From: Rotaria socialis
Taxonomy: Eukaryota; Rotifera; Eurotatoria; Philodinida; Philodinidae
Assembly: GCA_905331475.1 (NCBI GenBank)
Contig: CAJNYU010002520.1
Span: forward strand, 248,001 to 312,000
Length of the DNA: 64,000 bases
Reading direction: 5' to 3'
Shown piece after piece: positions 1 to 12,545 of this stretch (positions are counted from its first letter, which is position 1; every line of letters begins with the position of its first letter). Under the pieces are notes generated by a model. The model made no database searches and was not told where the DNA came from. It worked only from the letters and a program-made list of their open reading frames with translations. The position numbers and the translations under genes were made by a program.

Positions 1-425
1 TTCACCCGCCTGCTTTATACATGCTCAAGTATATGACAACGAGGTTTGATTGATGTTGACAGATCGCACTGCGATTTCTCGTTCTCTCTTTTTCTCCTTT
101 TTTTTCTCCTTCTTCTTCTTCTATGTATGTCTCGTCTTGCTCGCTTACATGTCAAGTCAATGCAAGCTCTATTCAATCAAACCAGCCAAAAGGCAAGACT
201 TTTCTTTTTTTTCTCCCTCTCTTTAGATTGATGATGATCATGATAATCATCACGATGTTGATGAGTAGATAATCATGATGAAATGAATGCATCTATGCGT
301 AAATTCGTTACAATGATTAAAACAAATAGGATTCTCAAGCATATTAGCATTTAAAAGCATGGTTTGATTTCAAAACAAATAAAAAAAGAGAGCGAAACCA
401 CACAAATAATAATTAATAATAGATA

Positions 426-456
<31 letters not shown>

Positions 457-936
457 CAAATGATGATCATATTGTGTGATATAAAACATTGTATATTACA
501 TAAAATGACCATTTGTTATGTGTCATCATAATACTATGACAGGTGAAAACGTTAAAAATCGACCTATCAATCATGCATCTAAAATGTCGAATATGCACGT
601 TAGTAATTTAGGGAATAGCACATAGAACATTGACATACGTATATGAGCCTTAATGTATGTAAACATATGTGAAACTAACTTGAGGACTTTACAAAAAGTC
701 TTATTATATGTATTTTAGATTTTTATCTTTGATATTGATATTTATCATTGTACTAAATTTCATATAAACATTTAAAATAGCTCTATTCATTACGATGAAC
801 AGTGATTTGAGCAAAATAACGTCATTTTTCTTTTGTATAAGATAAAAATATATATTTACTACTTCTCTGCGAGTAAATAATAGAAGACAAAATAATTTTA
901 TTTGACATATCTATTCAATCTAATTTAGACAAAAAG

Positions 937-968
<32 letters not shown>

Positions 969-1049
969 CACTATAAATCTTTCAGTCATTCATATACTGC
1001 AGCCTATTTGAAAATTTCGTACTTTTGATTTCATAATAAATAATATCTA
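1..1049. other. Intergenic, AT-rich, two microsatellites
   Basis: No gene is supported here. The stretch holds a TA/CA microsatellite at about 431-456, an AG microsatellite at about 943-968, and pyrimidine-rich plus-strand sequence near 80-230. The last part is probably the 3' flank of the minus-strand dioxygenase gene. Confidence 0.6.
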
Positions 1050-2131
1050 TCAAATCAGCTTATCCTTGTCACGTTGATATTCTTTGAATTGTTTATTACT
1101 TTCTATGATATATTGTCCGTACATAATGGGCTCATATTTCAGTGGCTCAACTATTGTCGGAAGTACGGCAATCGGCGTTGAATAACATGCTTCGAGAAAG
1201 AATGGAATTGAAATACGTTCTTCTTTCAAGAATTTGACTCGATGATTTACTGATTTTAAAAGTCCATTTGTCCATCGTTCTAAACATCGGCCTGAATTCA
1301 CAACAAGGCCATAAGACGTCACAGGTACATCAAACCATGTTCCATCGGGTATTTCAACTTGTAAACCCCCGGTTTTATATTGATAGAGAAGTGTAAAAAT
1401 ACTACCATCACAATGTTCTTCACATGATAAAGCTTGACTACTATTAGAATCTACTGATACTATAACAGAATTGTCTTGTTTTGGATAGAAATTAAAACGT
1501 AAAGTAGAAAGAGAACCAGCACCACCTGAAGATCGATCATCGAGCAATGTGTCAAAATATGAAGGATCCAAGTCAAATGCACGCGCTACGGCACGCATTA
1601 GTTCAACTCCAATACGCCCTTGATAGAAAAATTAAAATTTTTATTGGTTACTCTAAGAGATTTCAATTAAAATCTAAACTTACACATATGATCCCAATAT
1701 TCAGTTAATATTCCTTTCAGTGACCATAGATTGACTTCATGTAATGAATCACCTGATTTTACACGTTCATGTTCAGGATCAAGATATGGCGATGACAAGT
1801 CTAATCCTTCTTTTCCATTGATTGCCGATGGAAAATAGCCACGATATACATTTTTATTTTTTGAATTCCATTTATTCACAGCATATTCTTGTTTTTCTTC
1901 TGAAGTTTGATTAAAAAAGCGACGAACTTCTTCTATTAATGAATCGAAAATTTGTGGATCAATACCATGACCAACAATTTGAAAAAATCCAACTGTCTCA
2001 CATGCATGTCGAATTGCACGTGACACATCTAGTTTACTTTCTTCATTGAATGAAGATTCTACTAGTAATTGAGATATATCAACAACCGGAATTTTATTCA
2101 TAGTCGATGTTGAGTTTAAAATGTGTACCAA
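1050..2131 (-). CDS. 2-oxoglutarate/Fe(II)-dependent dioxygenase, isopenicillin N synthase-like
   Basis: Two coding exons, complement(1050..1618,1684..2131), give 338 aa; the 65-nt intron is GTAAGT..AAG. The N-terminal third matches the non-haem dioxygenase N domain (KIPVVDIS near residue 13, then ACETVGFFQIVGHGID). The C-terminal half has the Fe(II)-binding facial triad: H and D in EEHCDGSIFTLL and the distal H in VNHRV. The R-x-S 2-oxoglutarate contact follows as RISIPFF. All key catalytic residues are present, so an active soluble oxygenase is likely. The substrate cannot be told from sequence; relatives include IPNS, ACC oxidase and gibberellin or flavonoid oxygenases of bacteria, fungi and plants. 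A horizontal origin is possible but not shown. Met at codon 11 (MNKIPVV) is an equally good start. Confidence 0.88.
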
Positions 2132-3327
2132 GGGCGAACAACAACAGCAACAACAAGAAATACTAATTTACTTAGAGATAAGACAAAAAAAGATAAAATA
2201 AAACATTCGTCCACAATAATTGCGTGCAGTGCAAACCTGTAAAGCGTATGCATGATAGCAAAGTCCATCCATGTTTCTATTGAATAGAATAGTAAGCGGT
2301 TTAAAGCAAAGAATTCTAAAATACAATAAAGTTCAAAATATCGACGATCGCTATTAATCTGTAGTGCACACTTGTTTTCTCTTCGTTGATCGAAAATTTT
2401 GTATATTCGGAAAACAAACCGTATGATTAGGAGTAGTAAGATTTACTCAACAAGTCTGCATTTATCAAAATTTTAAGTTAAAAGAAATTGCAACAAAAAT
2501 TGGTTCATAACTATTTGATTCATTATTATATTTATTCTATGATAGATGTGTTTTCTAATAAGCACACTCGCAAACTTTCTTTTTCATATAATATTCCATA
2601 GTTTTTCCTTGTCCTTGAATAAATCATGGATTCCAAAAAAACTCTTCTCAATTCGATGATTGGCGACACAAAGACATATCATGAACATATCAATTTTGTG
2701 ACATTTTTTGATAAGAACTGGTTGTAAACAACAATATATGGTTGGTTTATACTTATTGATACTAGAACGAGCATCAATAGATTTTACTGTTTGTGTTTAT
2801 TTTTGATTTCTCCACATTTTAAATTCTAAGAAATTACTTTTGTATTGAGTTTCTTATTAGGCTTTATGATCAAGATCTCTAGTAAGATGATAGAAAGAAA
2901 CATTGGTTCAGCTTTGAAAAGAACATTTCGTATATATATTCTTAATATAATTGTCATCGTACACATTGTTATATCATTAAATTCAAAGAAAAAATAGATT
3001 ACGGCGTGAAATGAACATATTTCGTTTCCTAGACTTTCACACCAGATACACACGTAGAAAATTCTTAGTCGACGATTGTTTATAAAAAAAAAAGACAGGA
3101 AAAAAAAGAAAGAGAGAAGAAAAAGAAAATGTCAATTATTAGTTTTTTTTGATTTCGAAAAGAAAAAAAATATTAAAGATTCTGTATAAATGAATAATTT
3201 AGAGAAATTCTTAGCAAGGAAAGAGAACGGCGGCGGATTACGTAGAGCAAACTCAACATAGAAAAAAAATGACCATTGAGTGTTTTGGGAAAATAGGAAA
3301 AGAAAAAAACTGCAGGACACATAGGAC

Positions 3328-3368
<41 letters not shown>

Positions 3369-3487
3369 AATTGAACACGAGAATTAATAAATATACGAAC
3401 ATACTAACGAACGAGAAGAAAATCAGTGAATCAATTCTTACTGACCAGCAGTTAATATTAGTGAAAAGAAGAAAAATAAAGGAAATT
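2132..3487. other. Intergenic with CA microsatellite
   Basis: This lies between the dioxygenase start and the RRM gene end, both on the minus strand. It holds the dioxygenase promoter side and a pure CA/TG microsatellite at 3331-3364. Open frames across the repeat encode only CV/TH runs and are not genes. Confidence 0.6.
3331..3364. repeat. (CA)17 microsatellite
   Basis: Uninterrupted CA dinucleotide run between the dioxygenase and RRM genes. Confidence 0.95.
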
Positions 3488-4665
3488 CTATTGTGCATAG
3501 AGTGAAACTCTACGTTCAAGTAATGATTTTATATCTCCACGTTTAACGAATGGACTTATTGAGACATCAGGATAAAATACGAAATTCCAAATAAATATCG
3601 GATCACGTGGATCAATATCACGACTATCAAATTGTAATGGTGTAGATTTTTCAGCAGGGCAATTTAAATTCATTGTTTCTGCTTGATTATTATTTGTATC
3701 AACTTGTGTTGTGGAACCGTATAAGCTAAGAATTTTATCACCAATAAAAATATTTAATGAGGAATTAGTTGTTGGACGTTTTTCAATAATATTTGTAGAA
3801 CGACTAGGTTTTTTCTCTTCATCTGATGATTCAAATGGTAATAAATTCGATGGAGAAATAGCTGAAAGTATCGATGGCGATACAGAACTCGAAGATCGAA
3901 TTGATGATGAACCACTTGATAATACACCTGATTGTGAATGATAATCACTTGTTGAACAGACATTTTCAATGTTAACAGTTTTGCTATTAGTACGACTTTG
4001 TTGATAATGATTCGATGGCGAAAATGGAAGCGTAAACGATGATGCATCAGGATTAAGTTTCGATGAAGAATATTTCGTTGTTTCTGCTGTTGCAGCTGAT
4101 AATAATGGTATATCATCACGATTCGTATGATTGGTTGATTGATGAGGTTTTGTATTTATTGTTATGGGTGTTGTTAATTTTGCATCAGCCTTTTAATAGA
4201 ATATACAAAAGAGTATTTTATGTTAATTTTACTACAAAAAAACAATTAACTTACCTGATATGACATAGCTGATCGTCCAGCATGATATGGATGAGGTCGA
4301 AATGATGCTGATGAACCCGTACTATTGGTTCGTGGCGATTTCGGACTAATAAGAATTTCATTTTGTGCATATTCAACAATCATTGGATATCCATTTAATT
4401 GCACGCCATTACAAGCAGTTAAAGCACGTTGCGCTTCTTCACCATTTGCGAATCGTACGAAACCGTAACGTTCACGTACTTTAACACATTCAATTACTTG
4501 TCCATATGAATGAAATATAGTTTGCAAATGTGCGCCTGTTGTATGCGTTGCTAAATTACCAACGAATAGTTTACATGTTGCTATTTGAGAATGTGATGAT
4601 GTCGAAGCATTGATGTTTAACTTTTTTGTCGGATTAAAACTAGTTTGGCTAGTTGATGTAAACAT
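3488..4665 (-). CDS. Single-RRM RNA-binding protein (RBM4/RBM14/Lark-like RRM)
   Basis: Exons are complement(3488..4189,4255..4665), phase 0, with a 65-nt intron (CAG|GTAAGT..AG|GCT). From Met at 4665 the protein is 370 aa. The same frame is open up to an ATG at 4797, but those 44 extra residues are hydrophobic and low-complexity and look like 5' leader. One RRM spans about residues 31-101, with RNP2 KLFVGNL and RNP1 RYGFVRFA; its closest feel is the RBM4/RBM14/Lark group. A serine-rich linker follows, then a well-formed acidic and aromatic C-terminus (FIWNFVFYPDV near the end) that I do not recognise. A role in mRNA binding is inferred from the RRM only. Confidence 0.85.
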
Positions 4666-5942
4666 TTCTTTAGATGGTGATCCGATGAGTGCGAGGGGAA
4701 AAGATGCTAGATGTGTTGTATGTGTGCGGTCAAAAGATGGAAATGATGAAAGTGGACAACAAGAATAGAAGAAAAGGAATAGTGCGAATATAGTCAAATA
4801 AGAAAAGAGAAGCTGTTTTACAGTGCGTTCTATGTTGTTATTCCTTCATTTTGTTTTTTCTTTTCGGCTTCGTTTTAGTCTTGTTTGAATAGATCAATAT
4901 CGACGACGAATAAGAGAATTTATATGGCTAGCTAATAATGAACGGATAAAAAAAGCAACAACAAGAAATAGAAAGTAAAATTGTTGGTAATAAAATTATA
5001 TAAAAGTACTCTTTGATTTCAATTTAATACGATAGAGAAAATTGGCTATTCACACAAAATTGTTAGGCTTTCTCACACCTATTTGAACCATTTTACGGTA
5101 GATGAATAATCTGTTAGATATAACTATTTTTCTCTCTGAAAACTATTGTTCGAACATAAAATGATTAATCATTAGAAAAGCGTAATAGTGAAATTGAAAT
5201 CATTGTAGATAATAATTACGAATGCAGAAGAAACTTCAGAAATATGTCGACAATCGCTTTCAAGAAACAAGAAAAATGATTTTAAAATTAATTTCAGTGC
5301 ACCTTCGATTTGCAGGCTACATTACAATATTGAGCGAAGTTGACGGGTTTAAATCCAGCATAAACAAGAAAATCCTCATTTTAAGTTCATGTCAGCGATT
5401 GAAAAGCAATCGAGAAAATAAATTTTTGTACTATTATATTGAGATTTAACTTTGTTAACCATAACTTTTTTAATAGAATTGCTCTGTATTTGATTGATTA
5501 AACAATCTGTTAAAATCCTTTTTGGATAGAAAATAGTTTAATATTGTTTTTTCAACTCCTCTTAATATCGTGGAAGTGATATTGTATAAAATTAATAATA
5601 CGAATCATATTTTTTTTGTTTCGTTTTATTGTATTAATAAAATAAAAAATGACCAGCGAGATCTCTTTTGTTTTTCATATGGATAAAGATGCAAGTTCCA
5701 ACTATGATACGACCCAAGAACAAACAAAACCAGAACTGTAGAGCAAGATCCAAGGAGAAAAAAAAGAAAGAAGAAATCACATATCATACAAAACACAAGA
5801 AAATAAAATAAAACGTGAAAAAAAAGCAAAGTAAAATTTTTCGTTTTCCTGCATTGTTGTTTCGTCTAGTTTTACTCTTATATGTATATATATGTATATA
5901 TATGTAAATGTGTAAATCTACGTTGTAAACGCTTAGATAAAT
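4666..5942. other. Intergenic between RRM gene and SoxC gene
   Basis: Contains the RRM gene leader and promoter side and the SoxC 3' flank. I see no convincing gene; an open frame at 5222-5449 has no recognisable features. Confidence 0.5.
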
Positions 5943-7849
5943 TTAAACTAGTCGATGTTCTTGTTGTTTAGCAAGAAAAATGATAGGATCAAATGGTGTT
6001 GATGTTGATGTTGGATAAATTTGAGCATTCGGTGGTGTAAAATGATATTGTAATTGATCAATATTAAATTGTTGAAAATTACTAGCGAACATAGCCAGTT
6101 TTTGATCAAATAAAGTTGCGACTAAACGTGATATTGGATCATTTGGATTTGATCCTGGTGACGATGATGCTGAGGATGACGATGGTTGTGATAAATATGG
6201 CGGAGGCGTTTGTGGTTGATCTTTCATAATAATAGATGATTGTAAAGGAATTGTAGTTAGAATAGTAGATGGAGGCGGTGAAGATGATGATGAAGCAGTA
6301 GCTGCTGATCGAGTAGGTGGATTTAATGGTTGATTAGCTTTGCTTCTCTTTCGTGGTTGATACTAAACATAAAACAAAAACGATATATGACGCACGTTTT
6401 TACTTCACTCATGTGGAAAGCATATATTTGAGGTAACACAAGAACAAAGTTTTTGTTCAAAATTATTATGATTCAATGGGTCATGATCGATATTAGTAAA
6501 ATGTTTCGCTGATCGAATCCCAAGTTGCAGTTTTCATCATCACTGTATTCTATAGCTACTATAAATGTTTAGGATAATCCACTGAGGAAGACGATTAAAT
6601 CTGAAGAAGAAATTATGATAAATCAAATCAAATCAAAAGAGACCTTTCTACATTATCCATTATGATCAATCGACTGGCAATAGTATTAGATGATCGTTGT
6701 TAGTCACTTTCATAGAATGTAGGAAGAATTTACAGAATATTTCAACAGTGGGTTTTTGGATAGCAGCTTTCTTCTGTTCTCGGAGGTGTAGCAGGGGTAT
6801 TTCTTATTGCTTTGGAAAATTTGATTTTTATAGGGATCGATTTTTTATGGCTCTTTTTTTCACGTAAAATCTCAATATATTAACAGCAAATTACTTTATA
6901 AGTTGGATATTGTCGTGCATGAAGTTGTTTTAATCGTTCGGATTCTTCCATGTATGGTTGTCGTTCACGTAATGACATTCGTTTCCATTTCGCTCCGCAA
7001 CATCTAAAATAAATGCCTATAATTTTAAAAATTTCGTGTTTTCATCACAATCTTACTTGCTGATATCAGCATTTGGTAAATGCGGTGCAAGTTGAACAAT
7101 TTTTCGACGTTCAATTTGTGAAAAAACCATAAATGCATTCATTGGACGTTTAACATGGCCAGGGCGTACACGTTTCTTTGGTTGTGTGCGCGTTGCATCC
7201 GAATAGGGTGTTGGCGTTGTTGGATCAATAAGTGCTGAGCCAAAACAAGTCGGTGGCGAATCATTGTTTGTATTTGATGATAATAATTCAAGTAACATAT
7301 GATAATCATCAGGTCTTAATGCTCGACAATTAATTTGTGGCCACGTTGAACGATTTGATGAATCTATTGTTGTTGTATTATTAATCGCTAAATCGGGCGA
7401 TGTTAATGTATTAGGTGACGATGGTGATGGCAGCAATGATGAAGAATTTGTCGATAAACCATAACTATGATCATGTTGTAATGGTGAAAATGATGTTGGT
7501 GTTGACGGTGTTGATGTTGATAAATTATGATGAAAATCAACAAATGATGTTGATGGCGACGATGGCGATGTTGGTATCATTGTTGTTTCATTAAGTATTG
7601 ATTCATCTTTTGAAAATACGTCAAGATGATGATCAGAAAATAAACTCGATGCATCGATTATCGATGGTAATACTAAAACGATAAATAATTTTCTTTAAAA
7701 ATACCGATTAAATATAAGTAGAAAAATGAAATACTTGATTCAGTTGATTGTTCAGTTCTAACTTTAGTAAAGAGTCGGTTTGTAGAAACAATTCTTAAGG
7801 ATCGTCCATTATTAATATTATTATGAAGATCAATTGATGTCGACATCAT
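5943..7849 (-). CDS. SoxC: SoxC-group HMG-box transcription factor (Sox4/11-like)
   Basis: Four coding exons, complement(5943..6362,6895..7003,7057..7672,7735..7849), give 419 aa with consistent phases. The HMG box covers about residues 211-285 and is split by two introns. SoxC affinity rests on [21 protein letters not shown], and an [20 protein letters not shown] helix-3/tail segment like [20 protein letters not shown] of Sox4/11. Serine/threonine/proline-rich flanks and a C-terminal segment ([15 protein letters not shown]) follow. The Sox-typical Trp of RPMNAFMVW is Phe here, and KRLG after helix 2 reads KCCG, so this is a divergent copy. SoxC proteins are nuclear and act in neuronal and progenitor development in other animals. 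The 532-nt intron at 6363-6894 is the longest in the gene. Confidence 0.9.
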
Positions 7850-9419
7850 GGTTGCACTAACTGTTTCTATGTACTAAACTGGCCTGTACAGTACGGCTTA
7901 TAACAAAATTTCTTCTCGCTATATAATCGAATGCCGAAAATAAAGAAGAAGAAAAAGAAAAAATAAAAGAAAGATATCGACTTTAACGTGTCATTTCGTT
8001 TGCCTGCCATTTGTATACAAATCAGATAGACTAGCAACAATAACACACACGTGGTTCATAGTTTTTCGTATTACATTAGAATATATATATATATATACAC
8101 ATTTGTATTTCTTGAAATCTTTATTCAAATCGATCTTAAAAGAAAATTTTGAAAATAAATCTCATTATGTAAATTACTTGAATAAAAAGAAAAACACTAG
8201 ATTTAACAAAGTATTTGATATAAAGGATATTTTTATTCTTAGTTTGTTGTGTCCATCGCATTTTACTTCTAGAGGTCTTTTTTTTTACAAAGAACATTTT
8301 ATCATATTAGTATGCTTAGAATGGATTTTTTATTTATGGAATAATAGTCATTTTCTCTTGAACCAATGAATGATTCATTGTTTCATATATTCTATGCTAT
8401 ACGTTTTGTATTGATTGTGAATCGACCTACATAATCTATGGAGCGAAAGTCTTGACATGAAATTGTCCCTTGTTTTTGGGTAATGGTACTAAAGTTGAAA
8501 TACGAATAGACAAATACCATCAGATCTTTCATGTAGATTCAAAATCGTTGTTTTATAGAATAGTATTGTGGTCAATTTTATGAAATACAATCGAAAAAAT
8601 GGATGTTAAAATAGATAGGGTCAAATTTTGCACCGCACCGACTCCATATCTTATGATAGAGGAGAGCGTCAAATCGTCACATAATTACTTCATGGATATC
8701 TAACAAAAGACTGCATACTAACAAAATTTCGTTATAGCTTTTGTTCGTTTCATCTGTGAAATACCAACTAAGAAGATAGCGAACTAAATCAATAGTTTTA
8801 TGGTTAAAATCAATAGCTACATGTTAGTGATATGTTTTAGTTCCATCAACATGGTACTATACTGTCGTCTTAATCGCAAAATTGTAGTTTCGAAATACTG
8901 ATTTCTATAGGAATTAATTCATTCATTGAAAAATATAGGTAGAATTTCATATTGTTTAATATTTCGCTTCGTATTTTCGTATGTAGACAGATAAGTTTTT
9001 TTTCTTAATTTTACTTCTAATAACACATAAGGCGTTATCATCAAGTTCTCATTCTATCAGAATTCTTCTTTGTTTAAACGACTGAAGTTTGACAAATGAG
9101 CGAATATTTTCCTTTGTAATTATTTTCTGTTTAAAATTAAATTACAAATATTCCATTGTTATCTTTTGATATTTAATGAAATTATTTTGTTTCAATTGAT
9201 ATTGAAACATTTCTTATTTCGAAAATAGATCAATTGTATACACTTCAAAGAATAATTGAATTTTTATTTCATGTTTCTATTTAAAGTACTTTTGAAAACA
9301 ACAAATATCAATTATTTATCATACCAATATTTAGTAAATATACAAATGAATTTGCTATATACAAAAAAGAAAAACGTTTTGAAAAATGAAACAAAAAGGC
9401 ATTTCATAACAAATTACAA
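7850..9419. other. Intergenic, AT-rich
   Basis: SoxC promoter side on the left and HDAC-like gene 3' flank on the right. A short TA run lies at about 8083-8098. No gene is supported; an open frame at 8103-8369 is low-complexity. Confidence 0.5.
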
Positions 9420-11075
9420 TTATGTAAAGCACGGCCAGAACTTTCTATGTTCGTGTCTGATAAGATCGATTTTTTGACGAACGTCACTATGAACATTAAT
9501 ATTATTTTCCCATTTATCATTATTAATTGTTGATAATTTTCCAATAAGAACAGAAAGTACAGTTTGAACATACGTTACCGTTGAAGATATCGATGATAAA
9601 TTACCATCAAAAGCCACAACAACTTTACTATTACTAATCAAACTTAATTGTTCAATAATCCAAGCGTAGCATAGTGGAGTTAACGTTTGAACATGAAAAT
9701 CAACACAAACAACAATTAATTCGGGTTTAAATGTTTTTGTAATAGGTAAAACAAGTTCATTGATAATAGTAATATAATCTTTATCATCAATACTATCTAT
9801 AGACGATAAAGGAATATTCATCGTGTAGCCAAGTCCATCATTTTTTCCACATTCACGATAATTCCATTCGGCTTGATGGTTGTCGCCATGTATTGATATA
9901 TAAAAAACTTGATTAGATTCATAATAGATCGATTGAATTCCACTACCATGTTCACATGTTAAATCAATAACAAGTACACGTTCAATTTGAATTTTATTAT
10001 TATTTGTATCGATAATTGCCGGTGACGCTTTACAATTGATTCGATGATCGACTGCCGATGCTGGACTTAATATATGTATCATATGACAAATAGCATTTTC
10101 AATGGGTGTTGCACCTTGCATATCTAAAGAATTATTTGAATCATACAATGTCAAGGAACGTTTTCGTTCTTTGCATTTGGATTTTTCCATAAGAACACTA
10201 TTAATGCCTAATGCTACATTATTATATATTGATGTTCCATTTCCATGATGACGTACAGCACGGTGACCAGGTGATTTTAGAAGTATAAAACCATTTATAT
10301 GATTTTTAAGAACATTTTGTATGACATCAATGGTTATTCCAGCGCTTATACGTGCCTCAGAAAAAGTTGTTTCATCGTATTGTAAATCGAAATGATTGTT
10401 TGAAATATTTAAATGATTTTTTTCAGCTAATACAATCATATTAACATAATCACTTGAATGTAAACAAACAAGTTCATCAATGGATGCTGAACGAAATTTC
10501 AGTGTATAACAATATGATAGAAGATCAGTTTTTTCAAGTTCATCTAACAATGAAAGATCTTGCACAGCAATTATTGTTGATGGATTTTCAAGATTTCTTT
10601 TTACAACCGATTTAGTAATTGCATTTGAATTCACTTGATTTTGATTTTCTTTTGTTGATAATAAACCAAATTTAATTCTTTCAAGATGTTTCATTAATGG
10701 AATAAGACGTACATTTTTTATATAGGATTTACATGGATAACACCAAACAGATAAATCTTGAAGACTTATTGTTAAACAATGACCAATATTATATTTTTCA
10801 TCTGTAAGTAACGTAAATAACCAATGACCTTCTCCGTGATTGTTAATATAACGACTACAATGAATTTCACCACATGATAAACATAACCAATTTTCAATTG
10901 TATTTTCACAATCGATGCATTGTTTATTATTAAGAGGACTGAATCCTTCAACTAATCTTACGTATTGAACGTGTTCACATGTTTGTTTAGGTATTACAAT
11001 ACCACCTTGATCGGTTTCAGATGTTAATTCAACATCTTCATCAAAATAATTATCCAAATTTGCATCAAAATTCAT
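9420..11075 (-). CDS. ZnF-UBP plus degenerate HDAC-domain protein (HDAC6-like pseudoenzyme)
   Basis: A single uninterrupted exon encodes 551 aa. Residues about 33-137 form a ubiquitin-carboxyl-terminal-binding zinc finger (ZnF-UBP): CEHVQYVRL, CIDC, ENWLCLSCGEIHCSRYINNH and VWCYPCKSY. The Arg, Trp and Tyr used by HDAC6 and USP5 to hold the ubiquitin C-terminus are retained. Residues about 170-545 have the class II HDAC order, but the catalytic motifs are altered: SPGHRA replaces PPGHHA, DLTCEHGSG replaces DWDVHHGNG, VDFHVQTL replaces AGFDA, and no EGGY motif is seen. The zinc ligands therefore look lost, and deacetylation is unlikely. The domain order (UBP first, one HDAC) differs from vertebrate HDAC6 (two HDACs, then UBP). 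It may act as a ubiquitin-binding scaffold (inference). The ATG follows an AG directly (TTATAG|ATG), which suggests a splice site in the 5' UTR. Confidence 0.85.
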   Translation of the reverse strand: MNFDANLDNYFDEDVELTSETDQGGIVIPKQTCEHVQYVRLVEGFSPLNNKQCIDCENTIENWLCLSCGEIHCSRYINNHGEGHWLFTLLTDEKYNIGHCLTISLQDLSVWCYPCKSYIKNVRLIPLMKHLERIKFGLLSTKENQNQVNSNAITKSVVKRNLENPSTIIAVQDLSLLDELEKTDLLSYCYTLKFRSASIDELVCLHSSDYVNMIVLAEKNHLNISNNHFDLQYDETTFSEARISAGITIDVIQNVLKNHINGFILLKSPGHRAVRHHGNGTSIYNNVALGINSVLMEKSKCKERKRSLTLYDSNNSLDMQGATPIENAICHMIHILSPASAVDHRINCKASPAIIDTNNNKIQIERVLVIDLTCEHGSGIQSIYYESNQVFYISIHGDNHQAEWNYRECGKNDGLGYTMNIPLSSIDSIDDKDYITIINELVLPITKTFKPELIVVCVDFHVQTLTPLCYAWIIEQLSLISNSKVVVAFDGNLSSISSTVTYVQTVLSVLIGKLSTINNDKWENNINVHSDVRQKIDLIRHEHRKFWPCFT

Positions 11076-12251
11076 CTATAATTTAATAAGAAATAAACAA
11101 AACTATGATTTGTAATTTGATATCAAAATTAAGTGTTTCATGTAATTTGAAACGATATTCTATAAATATATTTGTGGTTTATAGTAAAAATAGCAAAAGA
11201 CCATTAAAATATGACGAGCATAGAGTTATAACATCATGCGATCGATTCTTACTTGTATATAGTTTTTTTCCTGTTCTCTTGTAGTCATTTGAAGAAAAAC
11301 ATTTATTCACTTTTGTGCTATATATATATATATATATATATATTTATCTGGATACAAACCTTTGACGAGACCTTTTCTTGTTTCTGATCAACTGTTTTAG
11401 AAATAAAAAAATTCATTCGAAATGACTCCTATAGTGTTTGATTGTCAAATGTATTTCGATTGAAAACATCAAAACAAACTCTAAAAAAATGTAATTTGAT
11501 ACGGCTCATTTATTAATCGATATAAAATATAATTTTTATAATTTTCAGCATGAACAACGATCGAAAACTGAGAAAAATATAATAAAATGCAGCTCGTTTA
11601 CAACAAACAAAGCTCGGCATGATTGATTATGCATGGTTAACTCTGTGCCAAAGGTTAACATTCTTTTTGTTTTCCGCCCTTATCTTTATATTTACGTGCA
11701 TACATATTATAAGCGTAATAGACCTAGGAGAAAAGGGAGAGAAAAAAGAAAGAAATACAAATATGAGACATGCATCATGATGGTGTTGATTCAAGACTAT
11801 ATACATCTGTTTATAACATACGTAAGCATACACCATTTCCATTTATGCTTTTGTTCTTCTTATGAGAATACTTGAAAAAAGGAGAAAACTCACTGACCGA
11901 AAGTAACTAATGTAAAGTTGATTCTATTTACGTTTGGCTCAAGTGGTACTTACAAAGTATGCTGGTGAAAAAAGCTCTTCATTTCTATTTGAAAAAAAGA
12001 ATGATTTGAATAATTTTTGTGAAACCTTTTTCTGATTCTACAAAAATACGAATGATTAAGGAATCACATACGATGAGAATTCATGTAAAAATATATGTAT
12101 GATAAAAAAATCAAGTTATACATACTCACGGAAGCGAAGATTAAGACTTACTTGTGAATGTTTTTTCTATGGAACCTTTCAACGAGAATTTTTGTATTTA
12201 TTTCGATATGCTATTCAATACAAGTGTTTCACATGAATCATTACGTGTCAC

Positions 12252-12254
<3 letters not shown>

Positions 12255-12288
<34 letters not shown>
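12255..12288. repeat. (TA)17 microsatellite
   Basis: Pure alternating TA run upstream of APLF. Similar TA runs occur at about 433-456, 11319-11342, 16229-16250, 34889-34915 and 58005-58024. Confidence 0.9.
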
Positions 12289-12290
<2 letters not shown>

Positions 12291-12545
12291 TGTAATTAAT
12301 GATACGTTGATTATTCTTTTCTGCTGTGATGTAGGAGTAAAGTACAAAATATTTTCTCAAGGGTTCGAAGGATTCGTTGCAGGTTTATAGATGTTTTTAT
12401 CATCGGTGGATATTTTTGGGGTAAATATAAACCAATACCTAAAAATATAGCAATCTATATCTAATTTTAAAATAAATTTATATTTAATGATTAAATAACA
12501 CTACCTAACAACAAAGTTATATCTAATTAATAATTAAAGTAATAG

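Noticed and set aside
3132-3519. Several overlapping frames with CVCVCV or THTHTH runs
   Set aside because: They are translations of the CA microsatellite at 3331-3364 and have no other content.
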